From CAZTPC01 sp964615565 (lineage in GTDB: Bacteria; Patescibacteriota; Saccharimonadia; Saccharimonadales; AWTP1-31): a stretch of 64,000 nucleotides of DNA. The position numbers and the translations under genes are program-made. Within the stretch, counting starts at the first letter, position 1. The number at the start of each line of letters is the position of its first letter. The DNA is taken from assembly GCA_964615565.1 (NCBI GenBank), contig CAZTPC010000003.1, forward strand, positions 1 through 64,000. The letters are read 5' to 3'. Of the stretch, positions 8,615 through 17,175 are shown piece after piece. The notes beneath the pieces were generated by a model. The model was not told the origin of the DNA and did no database searches. It was given only the letters and a program-made list of their open reading frames with translations.

Positions 8615-9290
8615 GAATCACCTGCCAGAATGTGTCAGCCCAAACTCTGTATGTGATGTTATTCGGATGAAAGAAATCAGCAGCATAGCCAAAAATAGTA
8701 TTCCGTTTAGTAGTTGCGCTTTGAAGTCCAACAAAGTGTAGATCAGAGCGAGTGCTTACCAACCGTTTAATAATCTTCGATGCCTGCTCTGCATTCTTAC
8801 GACGCAGGGGACGAGTCTGGAAGAACGGCATGTCACTTACGTATGTTCCTTTGGGCAGTAATCGTATAAGCTCGGTGTACTGAGAGGTGAACTTCTCTTC
8901 ATCAAAATCTTTGACATCGTTACCACCAATTTCGATAGTGACTAGATTAGGTTTAAGGTTACCGATTTGAGGAATTTGCTTATCAACTACATCTTGCACT
9001 CGTGCACCGGAGACACTTAGGTTCACTACCTTGACCGACTTACCTGTTTGAGCCGCAACCCTATCAGCAATAAGACCAACATAGCCTTTTTGAGGTTGAC
9101 TTGCTCCAAGGCCTTGGGCGGCGCTGTCTCCTAGGGCTAGGTATACAAAATCGCCAGCTTGCTTTGATCGCAGTTGCCAGTACATTTTATTGCCAGAGAC
9201 TTGGTTAATAAGCAGGATGAGCATTACCCCTTCAGCGAAGACAAGAGCAGCCACAACAGTAAGCACATATAATGCGTATACTACTCTCAT
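8601..9290 (-). CDS. SGNH/GDSL-family hydrolase, membrane-anchored
   Basis: The 229-residue protein has one N-terminal hydrophobic segment (residues about 5-30), which exports or anchors it. Block I is LALGDSAAQG with the nucleophile Ser, block III is EIGGNDV, and block V is DFFHPNN with the Asp-x-x-His pair. The SGNH catalytic set is therefore complete. Such enzymes are lipases, esterases or sugar-deacetylases acting outside the membrane. The start overlaps the upstream gene by 4 nt (ATGA), so the 9598-8105 genes form one operon. Confidence 0.8.
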   Translation of the reverse strand: MRVVYALYVLTVVAALVFAEGVMLILLINQVSGNKMYWQLRSKQAGDFVYLALGDSAAQGLGASQPQKGYVGLIADRVAAQTGKSVKVVNLSVSGARVQDVVDKQIPQIGNLKPNLVTIEIGGNDVKDFDEEKFTSQYTELIRLLPKGTYVSDMPFFQTRPLRRKNAEQASKIIKRLVSTRSDLHFVGLQSATTKRNTIFGYAADFFHPNNITYRVWADTFWQVIRGQL

Positions 9291-9598
9291 AAGGCGACCG
9301 ATATCATACTTCTAAGAATAAAAAACATAACGATTAGGCCAAGTGCTCGTCGTAGGTAGTTAGTGCCTTGGAAAATCTCTAGCCATGACCAGGTGAATAT
9401 CGAGCCAAATTGAACGGCTGCGAGCAACTGTTCAAATACAGGGGTAGGTGTTAGTGCTCCCGGTTCATGAATAATCCTAAGCAAAACAGAACACACCGCC
9501 CAGACTATGAGCGGTGTGTTTGGTTTCTGGAACAAAGTTATCTGTCCCTTTTTGTCCTTGAGGCAACGATCCAAAATGGTTTGATGCCCACTAGACAT
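9287..9598 (-). CDS. Small membrane protein, unknown
   Basis: The 103-residue protein has about three hydrophobic helices, a charged N-terminus (DRCLKDKKGQITLFQKPNTP) and no family I recognise. A TAGTAT box 6 nt before the ATG suggests that a leaderless operon starts here and runs through the SGNH hydrolase and the YdjM-like gene. Confidence 0.55.
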   Translation of the reverse strand: MSSGHQTILDRCLKDKKGQITLFQKPNTPLIVWAVCSVLLRIIHEPGALTPTPVFEQLLAAVQFGSIFTWSWLEIFQGTNYLRRALGLIVMFFILRSMISVAL

Positions 9599-9611
9599 GT
9601 CTAAATACTAT

Positions 9612-9932
9612 TTAGAATGACCCACTAGTCACTTGACCTTGGTCGCCACCGCTTAACTCAGTAGCGGCAGGGTCAGTTGGATCTGCAGCAGGAATATCAA
9701 CCGCTGGAGCGTCAACTGGTGCTTCTACTGGATCGACTGTCGGTAGATCAGCCAAAGGATCAGTAATAGGATCTGCAGGAGCTGAAAGGTCAACCGGCTG
9801 TGCTGGTGCTGGTGCTTCTACAGGCTCTGTAGGTGTTACAACTGGATCTAGTGGTGCGGCAACAGGGTCTACTGCTGGTGCTGCAGCTGGATCAACAGCT
9901 GGTGGTGTTGTTTGGTCTTGTAATGGATCCAT
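9612..9932 (-). CDS. Pro/Ala/Asp/Val-rich low-complexity protein
   Basis: The 106-residue protein is made almost entirely of imperfect repeats around PVDPVAAP/PVEAP, with no folded domain, signal peptide or membrane span. It is very acidic and probably disordered. A GGAGG lies 9 nt upstream of the ATG at 9932, which is why that start is preferred over one at 9959. The role is unknown; a linker or surface-interaction role is possible, but there is no export signal. Confidence 0.55.
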   Translation of the reverse strand: MDPLQDQTTPPAVDPAAAPAVDPVAAPLDPVVTPTEPVEAPAPAQPVDLSAPADPITDPLADLPTVDPVEAPVDAPAVDIPAADPTDPAATELSGGDQGQVTSGSF

Positions 9933-9985
9933 ACTGGTTTCCCTCCACGTATGCTTCAAATTAATATCAGGTTCAGTATATCACG

Positions 9986-11320
9986 CTAGACGCTAAACAA
10001 TGTGCCGCTGAAAGTGAGTTCGTCTAGTACCATTTGTTGCGCGTTAGATAACTCTTCTCGACCAAACGCTTCCAGATCTTTAATACAACGTTTTGACTGT
10101 TCAAGTAACTTCTTGTTTAGCTCAATTACTCTCGGATCGACTTGGAGAGCCCTATTGTTTAGTCCTAATAGGCTAAGCGTATCTAACCTTCGCACTCGCG
10201 ATAATGCGACATATCCCATTCCAGGAATAAATGACTTACTCAGATCGATTTGTGCTGCATCCAGTGTCATGCCTTGGCTTTTATGAACCGTTATAGCCCA
10301 TGCCAGTCGTAGTGGTAACTGGCTAATTTCGGCTATAACTTCTTCACCATCTTCAACTCGCCAGCTGGCCAGAACAGTATCAATTGTCTTGCCATTTGTT
10401 GTCTCGACCACCGGCATGCCGTCTCCGTCAAAATCTACAACAACTCCAAGCGTACCGTTAACGTACCCCTTGGCATAGTTGTTCTGCACGAACATAACGA
10501 GCGCGCCTTTCTTGAGTTTTAAATCTTCTGGGGCTAAGCAACTTGCTATCAAAGCTTTGGCAACGGCACGGTCTCCTTTATGGGTCATGGTGAACGTTGA
10601 GGACTTTCCTTCGAGTCGTTCGAGCTCCATGGTATTTATCGCATCTACATCGGTATTATGGGTATACAACTTTGTCGGAACAATATGTTTGCCTAGTACT
10701 GCATCTCGTCGACCCATGAGACGCTCGAGTGATTGCTCACTTACCTCGCCAGCGCGCATTTCGTTGAGTAACTGGCTTAGATGATCGTCATCATGTCGGT
10801 ATTGATCAGTAAGGTAGCAAATCTGAATATCCATCTCTGCCCACGAAGCTGCCGCAGTAACGTACTCCGCACGTCCACCACGTGTTACCGGTGGAAGCTG
10901 GAATAGGTCGCCGCACAATACCACCTGGATACCCCCAAAAGGTTCGTCCTTGCCATGCATTTTGCGAAGTACAGCGTCTACCATATCTAGACGGTAATGA
11001 TGTAGCATCGAGACCTCGTCAATGATGAGCACTTTAGCATCGGCGATCGCCTCCCGATATTCTCGATTCTTAAAAATCCCTTCTAGGTCAGTTGGTGTAA
11101 GAAATTCCTTAATTCCGATATGAGCCCACGAATGAATGGTCTTGCCGTTCATATGGGTGGCTGCAATACCCGTCGATGCCGTAATAGCAACTGAAACATG
11201 ATTCTTCTTTAAGTATTTGATGTATTTATTAAGAACATATGTTTTTCCGCTACCAGCAGCCCCAGTCAAAAAGACATTTTTACCAAGTTTAAGAATATCC
11301 AGTGCCTGCTTTTGGGTCAT
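9986..11320 (-). CDS. PIF1-like SF1B DNA helicase
   Basis: The 444-residue helicase has Walker A GAAGSGKTYVL (about residues 20-30), motif Ia TASTGIAA, Walker B LIIDEVSML, motif III CGDLFQLPPV, a QYRHDD segment, and C-terminal AITVHKSQGMTLD with YVALSRVRRL, the PIF1/RecD signature. It unwinds DNA 5' to 3'; PIF1 relatives resolve forks, R-loops and G-quadruplexes. It is compact, without extra N- or C-terminal domains. A TAGAAT box lies 9 nt before the start. Confidence 0.88.
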   Translation of the reverse strand: MTQKQALDILKLGKNVFLTGAAGSGKTYVLNKYIKYLKKNHVSVAITASTGIAATHMNGKTIHSWAHIGIKEFLTPTDLEGIFKNREYREAIADAKVLIIDEVSMLHHYRLDMVDAVLRKMHGKDEPFGGIQVVLCGDLFQLPPVTRGGRAEYVTAAASWAEMDIQICYLTDQYRHDDDHLSQLLNEMRAGEVSEQSLERLMGRRDAVLGKHIVPTKLYTHNTDVDAINTMELERLEGKSSTFTMTHKGDRAVAKALIASCLAPEDLKLKKGALVMFVQNNYAKGYVNGTLGVVVDFDGDGMPVVETTNGKTIDTVLASWRVEDGEEVIAEISQLPLRLAWAITVHKSQGMTLDAAQIDLSKSFIPGMGYVALSRVRRLDTLSLLGLNNRALQVDPRVIELNKKLLEQSKRCIKDLEAFGREELSNAQQMVLDELTFSGTLFSV

Positions 11321-11409
11321 AGTTACTACATTCTAGCAGTCACAGTAGTCATAAGCGTTGTAATAATATAGCATTCTGTCCGGCTGGCTGTGGTACGATA
11401 TACCTAAGC

Positions 11410-12201
11410 ATGAGTGGTTTAACTTCCTTACTCCTTAATTTAGCAATAGTCTTGGCGATCTATATGACTGGCTGGTTTTTTGTATCAGTTGTTCGTCGGC
11501 GAAATGACCTAGCCGACATAGCCTGGGGGCTTGGATTTGTTTTAGTAGCAATTGTTTCACAGCTGTTCAATAGTAATCCTGGCGACCTATCAAAATTGAG
11601 TGTTGCACTTACAACTGTCTGGGGCCTACGACTGTCAGTACATATCCTCCTTCGCAACCGTGGCAAGAACGAAGACTTCAGATATGCGAAATGGCGACAC
11701 GACTGGGGTAAGTACTTCTACCTTCGAAGCTATTTACAGGTATTTATCCTACAGGGTTTCTTACTCTTCTTAGTATCTCTGCCAGTCATTCTGACTGCTG
11801 GTCGATCGACAGCTACAAATCTACAAGTCTGGGCACTTGCAGGTCTAGTAACTTGGCTAACCGGGTTCTTCTTTGAGGCAGTTGGCGATCTACAACTCAG
11901 TCAGTTCGTTAGCAACCCAAAGAATAAAGGTAAAATCATGACCTCCGGACTATGGAAATACACCCGCCATCCAAACTACTTTGGCGAGGTTACACAGTGG
12001 TGGGGTCTATGGCTGATTCTATGTGCATCTACTCTACCTACCAGTTACAAACTTATTGGCTTAATAGGCCCAATGACGATCACCACTCTCATTCTTTTCG
12101 TATCTGGCGTTCCACTTCTAGAAAAGAAATACGCAAAAAATGCCGATTATAAGAAATATGCTGCCAAAACCAGTAAGTTTATCCCGCGCGACCCTCGGTA
12201 G
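11410..12201 (+). CDS. DUF1295 / steroid 5-alpha-reductase-like membrane protein
   Basis: The 263-residue polytopic protein ends in the conserved YTRHPNYFGEVTQWWGLWL signature of the DUF1295 family (PF06966), related to isoprenylcysteine methyltransferases and steroid reductases. Family members bind NADPH or SAM at this C-terminal membrane pocket. Substrates in bacteria are generally unknown; a lipid is likely. A TATACC box lies 5 nt before the ATG. Confidence 0.78.
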   Translation: MSGLTSLLLNLAIVLAIYMTGWFFVSVVRRRNDLADIAWGLGFVLVAIVSQLFNSNPGDLSKLSVALTTVWGLRLSVHILLRNRGKNEDFRYAKWRHDWGKYFYLRSYLQVFILQGFLLFLVSLPVILTAGRSTATNLQVWALAGLVTWLTGFFFEAVGDLQLSQFVSNPKNKGKIMTSGLWKYTRHPNYFGEVTQWWGLWLILCASTLPTSYKLIGLIGPMTITTLILFVSGVPLLEKKYAKNADYKKYAAKTSKFIPRDPR

Positions 12202-12231
12202 TTACCCCTTCTTAAACGTCAATCCTTATGT

Positions 12232-12289
12232 TATAATAGAGGCAAGTTAAGACCGCATTAGCGGTTCTTTTATTAAGGAATCGGTATTT
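12232..12289 (+). promoter_or_regulatory. typA promoter and hairpin-containing leader
   Basis: TATAAT (12232-12237) predicts a start near 12244. The leader then contains an inverted repeat (GACCGC at 12251-12256, GCGGT at 12261-12265) followed by a T-rich stretch, then AAGGA and the ATG. The hairpin could end read-through from the upstream gene or attenuate typA. Confidence 0.45.
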
Positions 12290-14113
12290 ATGAACCCAAC
12301 AAAAATTCGCAACGTCGCTATTATTGCCCACGTGGACCACGGCAAGACTACTCTTGTTGATGGCCTCCTAAAACAATCTAATGTTTTCCGTGATAATCAG
12401 GCTGAGATGAACCAAGACTTGATCATGGACAGTAACGACCAAGAACGCGAACGCGGCATCACCATTACAGCCAAGATCACCGCTGTGAAGCACGAAGATT
12501 ACCACATCAATATTATCGATACTCCAGGGCACGCCGACTTCGGTGGCGAAGTAGAGCGAACTCTCAATATGGCTGATGGCTGTCTACTTATTGTTGATGC
12601 CCAAGAAGGCCCAATGCCACAGACCAAGTTCGTGCTTACAAAAGCTCTTGCCCTTAACCTTAAGCCAATTGTTATTATCAACAAGATCGACAAACCTGGT
12701 AGCCGTATTCAAGAAGTTGAGGACGAACTAGCCGACCTATTCCTTGAACTTGCCGTGCATGAAGATCAACTGCATTACCCAATCTACTACGCAATTGGCC
12801 GTGAAGGTAAAGCCTGGAAAGAAATGCCAAGCGATCCAAACGGCGAAGGCGACCTTTCTGTTATCTTTGACAGTCTCATTAACGACGTACCAGCTCCGAG
12901 TGTTGAACCAGATCAACCGTTCCAGATGCTCGTCACCGCGCTTACTTGGGACAGTTTCCAGGGTAAGTATGCGGTTGGTCGCATCAACCGTGGACAGATC
13001 AAAGCTGGACAACAGATCAGTCTCTGCAAAAAAGATGGCAGTATTGTTAAAGCTAAGATTGATAAGATCTATAACCATCAAGGTCTAGCTAAGATCGAGA
13101 TTCCTACCGCAATCGCTGGTGACATCGTCAGCGTGACCGGCTCAGGCGATGTACAAATTGGCGAAACGCTTGCTGACGCTGAAAACCCAGAAGCACTACC
13201 TGTACTAGAAGTTGAAGCACCGACTCTTAAGATCTACCTTGGTCCAAACACTTCTCCATTCAAAGGCAAAGAAGCAGAATTCAACACCAGTCGCCAGATT
13301 TTAGAACGTCTTAACAAAGAACTCGAAACAAACATCGGCTTACAAGTCGAACAAGATGGTATTGGCTTCCTTGTTGCAGGTCGTGGTGAACTACACCTTA
13401 GTGTGCTTATCGAAACCATGCGCCGCGAAGGCTTTGAATTTGAAGTTGGTCGTCCACAAGTCGTTACTCATCAAGAAGATGGCAAAACAATGGAGCCACT
13501 CGAAGAAGTTATTATCGAAGTTGGGGCTGAGCAAGTTGGTGCAGTTCAGGCAGAACTTGGCCAGCGACGCGCCAACCTAAAAGAGCAGTTCACTACCAAT
13601 AAAGGCGTGACCAAGCTTATCTACGAAATGCCTACCCGAACACTCTTAGGGCTACGGAATGTTCTAATGACCGCTACCAAGGGTACGGCCATCATGAATA
13701 GCCTTATCATCGGCTACCAAGAGCTCGGCTCAGCCCTAGAGCAACAGCGTAATGGTGTACTTATCGCCTTCCAAACCGGTGCTACCACTGCATATGCCCT
13801 CCAAACCGTTGAAGAACGTGGAACGTGTTTTGTTGGCCCTGGTGTCCAGGTGTATGCCGGCCAAATTATCGGTCTTAATACTCGTGGTGATGACATGGAA
13901 ATTAACGTTGCTAAAGAAAAGCACCTAACCAACATGCGCAGCAGTAGTAGCGACGGTGTTGTACAGCTAACTCCACCCGTCATCTTCAGTCTTGAGCAAT
14001 GTCTAGATTTCCTAGAAAGCGATGAGCTGCTAGAAGTAACTCCAAAGAGCCTGCGTCTACGCAAGCGCGAACTCGATCCAAACAAGCGCAAACGCGCTAA
14101 GAGTAACGCCTAG
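12290..14113 (+). CDS. typA: Translational GTPase TypA/BipA
   Basis: The 607-residue ribosome-binding GTPase is of full family length. The G1 motif AHVDHGKTTL (residues 14-23), G2 region RERGITI, G3 DTPGHADFGGE and G4 NKIDKP are all intact. The EF-G-like domain 2, domains III and V, and the TypA-specific C-terminal domain (RGTCFVGPGVQVYAGQIIG) follow. TypA assists ribosome assembly and stress adaptation. It has an AAGGA Shine-Dalgarno and a structured leader, unlike most neighbours, which appear leaderless. Confidence 0.95.
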   Translation: MNPTKIRNVAIIAHVDHGKTTLVDGLLKQSNVFRDNQAEMNQDLIMDSNDQERERGITITAKITAVKHEDYHINIIDTPGHADFGGEVERTLNMADGCLLIVDAQEGPMPQTKFVLTKALALNLKPIVIINKIDKPGSRIQEVEDELADLFLELAVHEDQLHYPIYYAIGREGKAWKEMPSDPNGEGDLSVIFDSLINDVPAPSVEPDQPFQMLVTALTWDSFQGKYAVGRINRGQIKAGQQISLCKKDGSIVKAKIDKIYNHQGLAKIEIPTAIAGDIVSVTGSGDVQIGETLADAENPEALPVLEVEAPTLKIYLGPNTSPFKGKEAEFNTSRQILERLNKELETNIGLQVEQDGIGFLVAGRGELHLSVLIETMRREGFEFEVGRPQVVTHQEDGKTMEPLEEVIIEVGAEQVGAVQAELGQRRANLKEQFTTNKGVTKLIYEMPTRTLLGLRNVLMTATKGTAIMNSLIIGYQELGSALEQQRNGVLIAFQTGATTAYALQTVEERGTCFVGPGVQVYAGQIIGLNTRGDDMEINVAKEKHLTNMRSSSSDGVVQLTPPVIFSLEQCLDFLESDELLEVTPKSLRLRKRELDPNKRKRAKSNA

Positions 14114-14139
14114 AATCACTTTTGAGTTAGAATGTGGGT

Positions 14140-14259
14140 ATGGATATATTCGCCCACCACACAGTTGCCCACTCGGTTGAGAGCAACGCAATTTACTACC
14201 TCATTGCCGTAATAATTCTTGGGGTAATACTAGCCGTAAGTCTAGGGAGGAATAAGTAA
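14140..14259 (+). CDS. 39-residue single-span membrane mini-protein
   Basis: The ATG at 14140 lies 6 nt after a TAGAAT box. The peptide MDIFAHHTVAHSVES leads into a hydrophobic helix (YYLIAVIILGVILAV) and a short basic tail. Its stop overlaps the SOD start by one base (TAATG), and the SOD Shine-Dalgarno GGAGG lies within its last codons. It is therefore translationally coupled to the SOD. Three His residues in the outside segment could bind metal. No known family. Confidence 0.5.
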   Translation: MDIFAHHTVAHSVESNAIYYLIAVIILGVILAVSLGRNK

Positions 14260-14780
14260 TGACCGTTGACCTACTAGCCGAAGATAAAAAAGTCACCGCT
14301 ACCGCTAAAGCTGTGCTCAAAGGTGATGATATCGATGGCCAAGCCACATTTACTGAATATGATGTTGATGGATGGAAATACGTACACATCAAGCTTACCG
14401 TTAAGAGCAAGCTTGCGGCCGGCAAACATGCAGTTCACATCCACGAGAAGGCTGCATGCGACTGTGAAGGCTTTAAATGTGCTGGCGGCCACTTCGATCC
14501 AGGCCCCAACGGTAACACCGACCCAGATGCGAATCATGGCTATCATGCTGGCGACCTGCCAAGCATTACTATCGATGAAGATGGCAACGGCGAATTACAG
14601 ACCATCACTACCCGAGTCACTCTAAGCCCTGGTCCTGTGTCACTCCTCGGAAAAGAATCTGCGCCAGAAGGCACATCTATCATGATCCACGGTAATCACG
14701 ATCCGTTCACACCTGGCGAAACAGGCTCCGGACACAGTGGTGGCCCACGAATGGCCTGCGGCAGTATTGTCCAAGACTAA
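14259..14780 (+). CDS. Copper/zinc superoxide dismutase family protein
   Basis: The 173-residue protein has Cu ligands in HAVHIHE (H60, H62), the bridging His in GGHFDPG (H78), a zinc site in NHGYHAGDLP (H93, H96, D99), a further Cu His in MIHGNHDP, and the closing SGGPRMACGSI with its disulfide Cys. The set needed for superoxide dismutation looks complete, although the zinc loop spacing is unusual (H93 and H96 close together). No signal peptide is present, whereas bacterial SodC is normally exported. The coupled membrane mini-protein upstream may compensate, or the enzyme may be cytoplasmic. Confidence 0.8.
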   Translation: MTVDLLAEDKKVTATAKAVLKGDDIDGQATFTEYDVDGWKYVHIKLTVKSKLAAGKHAVHIHEKAACDCEGFKCAGGHFDPGPNGNTDPDANHGYHAGDLPSITIDEDGNGELQTITTRVTLSPGPVSLLGKESAPEGTSIMIHGNHDPFTPGETGSGHSGGPRMACGSIVQD

Positions 14781-14814
14781 GAAATAACACAAGCAGTTTG
14801 CTACAATAGTAGTA

Positions 14815-15672
14815 ATGGCAGATGCACTGGTACTGGATGGGGTAACTAAACGCTACCCGAATGGACGCGGGATTAAGAACGTCAGTTTTAGTGTTCCCAA
14901 GGGGGAAATCTTTGGTTTCCTTGGCCCTAATGGTGCCGGCAAAACGACAACTATCCGCACGATCATGGACTTTATGCGACCCGATAAAGGGACGATAACT
15001 ATTCTCGACCTCGATGCGCACGATTCTTCAGTTACGGCAAAGTATCGTATCGGATACGTACCAGCCGATAGACAGCTGTACCCAAACTGGACTGGCGAGA
15101 AGCACTTGGCCTTGTATCGATCTATGCGGCCCAAGAGCAAGCTAGATGTTTCAAAAAAACTGAATCTAGACATTCACACGCCGGTTAAACATCTCTCGAC
15201 CGGTAACAAACAAAAGCTTGCTATCGCTCTAGCTCTCTGCGGACAACCAGACTTACTTATTATGGATGAGCCGACTGCCGGCCTTGATCCACTCTTACAG
15301 CAAGCCATATACGAGATATTGGCTAAATATAAGCAGGCGGGTGGCACTATATTCTTGTCTTCACACAATCTTGGAGAAGTTGAAAAGATCTGTGATCGGG
15401 TTGGGATTATAAAAGATGGTCGAATTGTTGCCGACCGAACCATGCAGGATATTCGGGATATGAATATTCACGAAGTTAGTGTTGTCTCCGACAAACCACT
15501 TGCACTTACATTAGCCAACGTCCAGGTGATTCACGAGACAACAAATCATACCTCACTCCGTGTAACTGGCGACCTTAACCCGTTACTATCCCAGCTAGCA
15601 AAGCACAAAGTTGCCGACCTAGAGATAACCCACGCCAGCCTCGAAGACATCTTTCTGGAGTTCTACTCATGA
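14815..15672 (+). CDS. ABC transporter ATP-binding protein
   Basis: The 285-residue ABC-2-type ATPase has Walker A GPNGAGKTTT, a signature HLSTGNKQKLAIALAL (LSTGN in place of LSGGQ, common in this subfamily), Walker B LLIMDEPTAGLD and H-loop FLSSHNL. A C-terminal roughly 70-residue extension is typical of drug or lipid exporters. It overlaps the permease gene by 4 nt (ATGA). A TACAAT box lies 7 nt before the ATG. The substrate is unknown. Confidence 0.88.
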   Translation: MADALVLDGVTKRYPNGRGIKNVSFSVPKGEIFGFLGPNGAGKTTTIRTIMDFMRPDKGTITILDLDAHDSSVTAKYRIGYVPADRQLYPNWTGEKHLALYRSMRPKSKLDVSKKLNLDIHTPVKHLSTGNKQKLAIALALCGQPDLLIMDEPTAGLDPLLQQAIYEILAKYKQAGGTIFLSSHNLGEVEKICDRVGIIKDGRIVADRTMQDIRDMNIHEVSVVSDKPLALTLANVQVIHETTNHTSLRVTGDLNPLLSQLAKHKVADLEITHASLEDIFLEFYS

Positions 15673-16484
15673 GCAGCATCATGAAGACTCTTATCGCAAA
15701 AGAACTCCGTGAACGTCGAACATCACTGATAGTCTACAGCCTTGTAGGTATCGGCTGCGTCTGGCTGTACGTATCAATCTTCCCATCTCTCCAAGGGCAA
15801 GCCAAGGAACTCAGCAAGGCGTATGCATCTATGCCAAAAGAAGTTCTCAAAGCATTTGGAGCCGAAGGCACAGGACTTAACACTGTAGAAAGTCTACTTG
15901 CCACTAAACAATTTGGGCTGGTTTGGCCAATCCTTGCAATACTTATCATGCTTAATCGATCAGCAAACTACCTCGCAGGTGAAATAGAGAACGGCACGCT
16001 TGGGACGCTCCTAACACAGCCCTTAAGCCGTTCCCGCATATACCTAGCGAAGTACCTATCAGGGGTATACACATTATTGATCTTCGTTATCTGTAGTGTC
16101 CTAATCAACATCCCAATCATTAGCGCCTACAAATTAGACTTCTCTGTGTCATACGAGCTACTATTCGCCATCGTCTGTACCTTGTTTGGCCTGGCTGTTC
16201 TCGGAGTTGGTATGCTTGTGTCTGCGCTCGCCACCGAGCGGAGCAAGGTCTATGGCATGATTGGTGGCGGAATAATGATAATGTTCATTCTCAACCTGGT
16301 ATCTGGGCTAAAGCCCGCCCTCGACAATCTTAAGTACGGTTCCATCTTTTACTACTACAATGCTAATGACATTATCGTGAATCATCATATAAACCAGGTA
16401 TCGATCGCACTATTTGCCGGTATCGCAATAACTGGGTTTATTGCCGGGCTGATCGCCTTTAATCGGCGAGATATCCGGATCTAG
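15669..16484 (+). CDS. ABC-2 type transporter permease
   Basis: The 271-residue membrane protein has six hydrophobic helices and the ABC-2 pattern: a cytoplasmic N-terminal helix (KTLIAKELRERRTSLI), a large first loop, then ANYLAGEIENGTLGTLLTQPLSRSRI in two consecutive segments before helix 2. It pairs with the preceding ATPase to form an exporter. Its end overlaps trmD on the other strand by 4 nt. Confidence 0.85.
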   Translation: MSSIMKTLIAKELRERRTSLIVYSLVGIGCVWLYVSIFPSLQGQAKELSKAYASMPKEVLKAFGAEGTGLNTVESLLATKQFGLVWPILAILIMLNRSANYLAGEIENGTLGTLLTQPLSRSRIYLAKYLSGVYTLLIFVICSVLINIPIISAYKLDFSVSYELLFAIVCTLFGLAVLGVGMLVSALATERSKVYGMIGGGIMIMFILNLVSGLKPALDNLKYGSIFYYYNANDIIVNHHINQVSIALFAGIAITGFIAGLIAFNRRDIRI

Positions 16485-17134
16485 TCTTCGGAAAGCTTAC
16501 TGTTTTGCTCGCGCCACTTGGCGATCTCGGCATGATTACCACTAAGCAACACATCTGGCACTTTCATCCCACGAAATTCTTCTGGTCGGGTGTACTGAGG
16601 AAACTCTAGAGTTTTACCATCACTGAAGCTTTCGATCTCTGTACTCTTCTCCCCACCGAGTACACCAGGGATAAGACGGATAACACTGTCGATGACTGTC
16701 ATAGCAGGTAGTTCACCGCCGGTTAATACATAGTCGCCAACTGATACCTGACGGTCAACCACCGTAGTAATTCGTTCGTCGTAACCTTCGTAGCGGCCAC
16801 AAATGATAATAAGCCCTTTGCCATCATCGGCAAGCTGCTGTGCTTTGGCTTGCACCCAGCGCTCGCCTCGAGCGGTCATCAGCAATACTAATGCGTCGGG
16901 GTCACTCTGCTTTGCAGATTCAACTGCAGCAAAGAGCGGTTCAGGTTTGAGCAGCATACCATCGCCACCACCATATGGGGTATCGTCTACGGTCTGGCGA
17001 GGGCCAAGGCCAAAGTCGCGAAGATTAATATAACTGATCTCAAGATGATTCTTGTCTTGAGCTTTCCACATCATGCTTGCATTCATAACGCCAGAGAACA
17101 TCTCCGGGAAAAGCGTGATAACTTGTATTTTCAT
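16481..17134 (-). CDS. trmD: tRNA (guanine-N1)-methyltransferase
   Basis: The 217-residue SPOUT-class enzyme methylates G37 of tRNAs. The N-terminal KIQVITLFPEMF, the YGGGDGMLLKPEP loop, the trefoil-knot segments IIICGRYEGYDER and SVGDYVLTGGELPAM, and the PQYTRPEEFRG segment are present. It is shorter than typical TrmD (about 240-255), with a trimmed C-terminal domain. It stands apart from rpsP (14 kb away), unlike the usual rpsP-rimM-trmD order. A TATAAT box 6 nt before the ATG predicts a leaderless mRNA. Confidence 0.93.
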   Translation of the reverse strand: MKIQVITLFPEMFSGVMNASMMWKAQDKNHLEISYINLRDFGLGPRQTVDDTPYGGGDGMLLKPEPLFAAVESAKQSDPDALVLLMTARGERWVQAKAQQLADDGKGLIIICGRYEGYDERITTVVDRQVSVGDYVLTGGELPAMTVIDSVIRLIPGVLGGEKSTEIESFSDGKTLEFPQYTRPEEFRGMKVPDVLLSGNHAEIAKWREQNSKLSED

Positions 17135-17175
17135 AGGTTAATTATAGCGTACTTCTTGCAATTGTTGTAAAAATG

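Noticed and set aside
9612..9932. Possible tandem DNA repeats or CRISPR-like array
   Set aside because: The repetition is at the protein level (Pro/Val/Asp/Ala codons) without regular unit length or spacers; no CRISPR array exists in the window.
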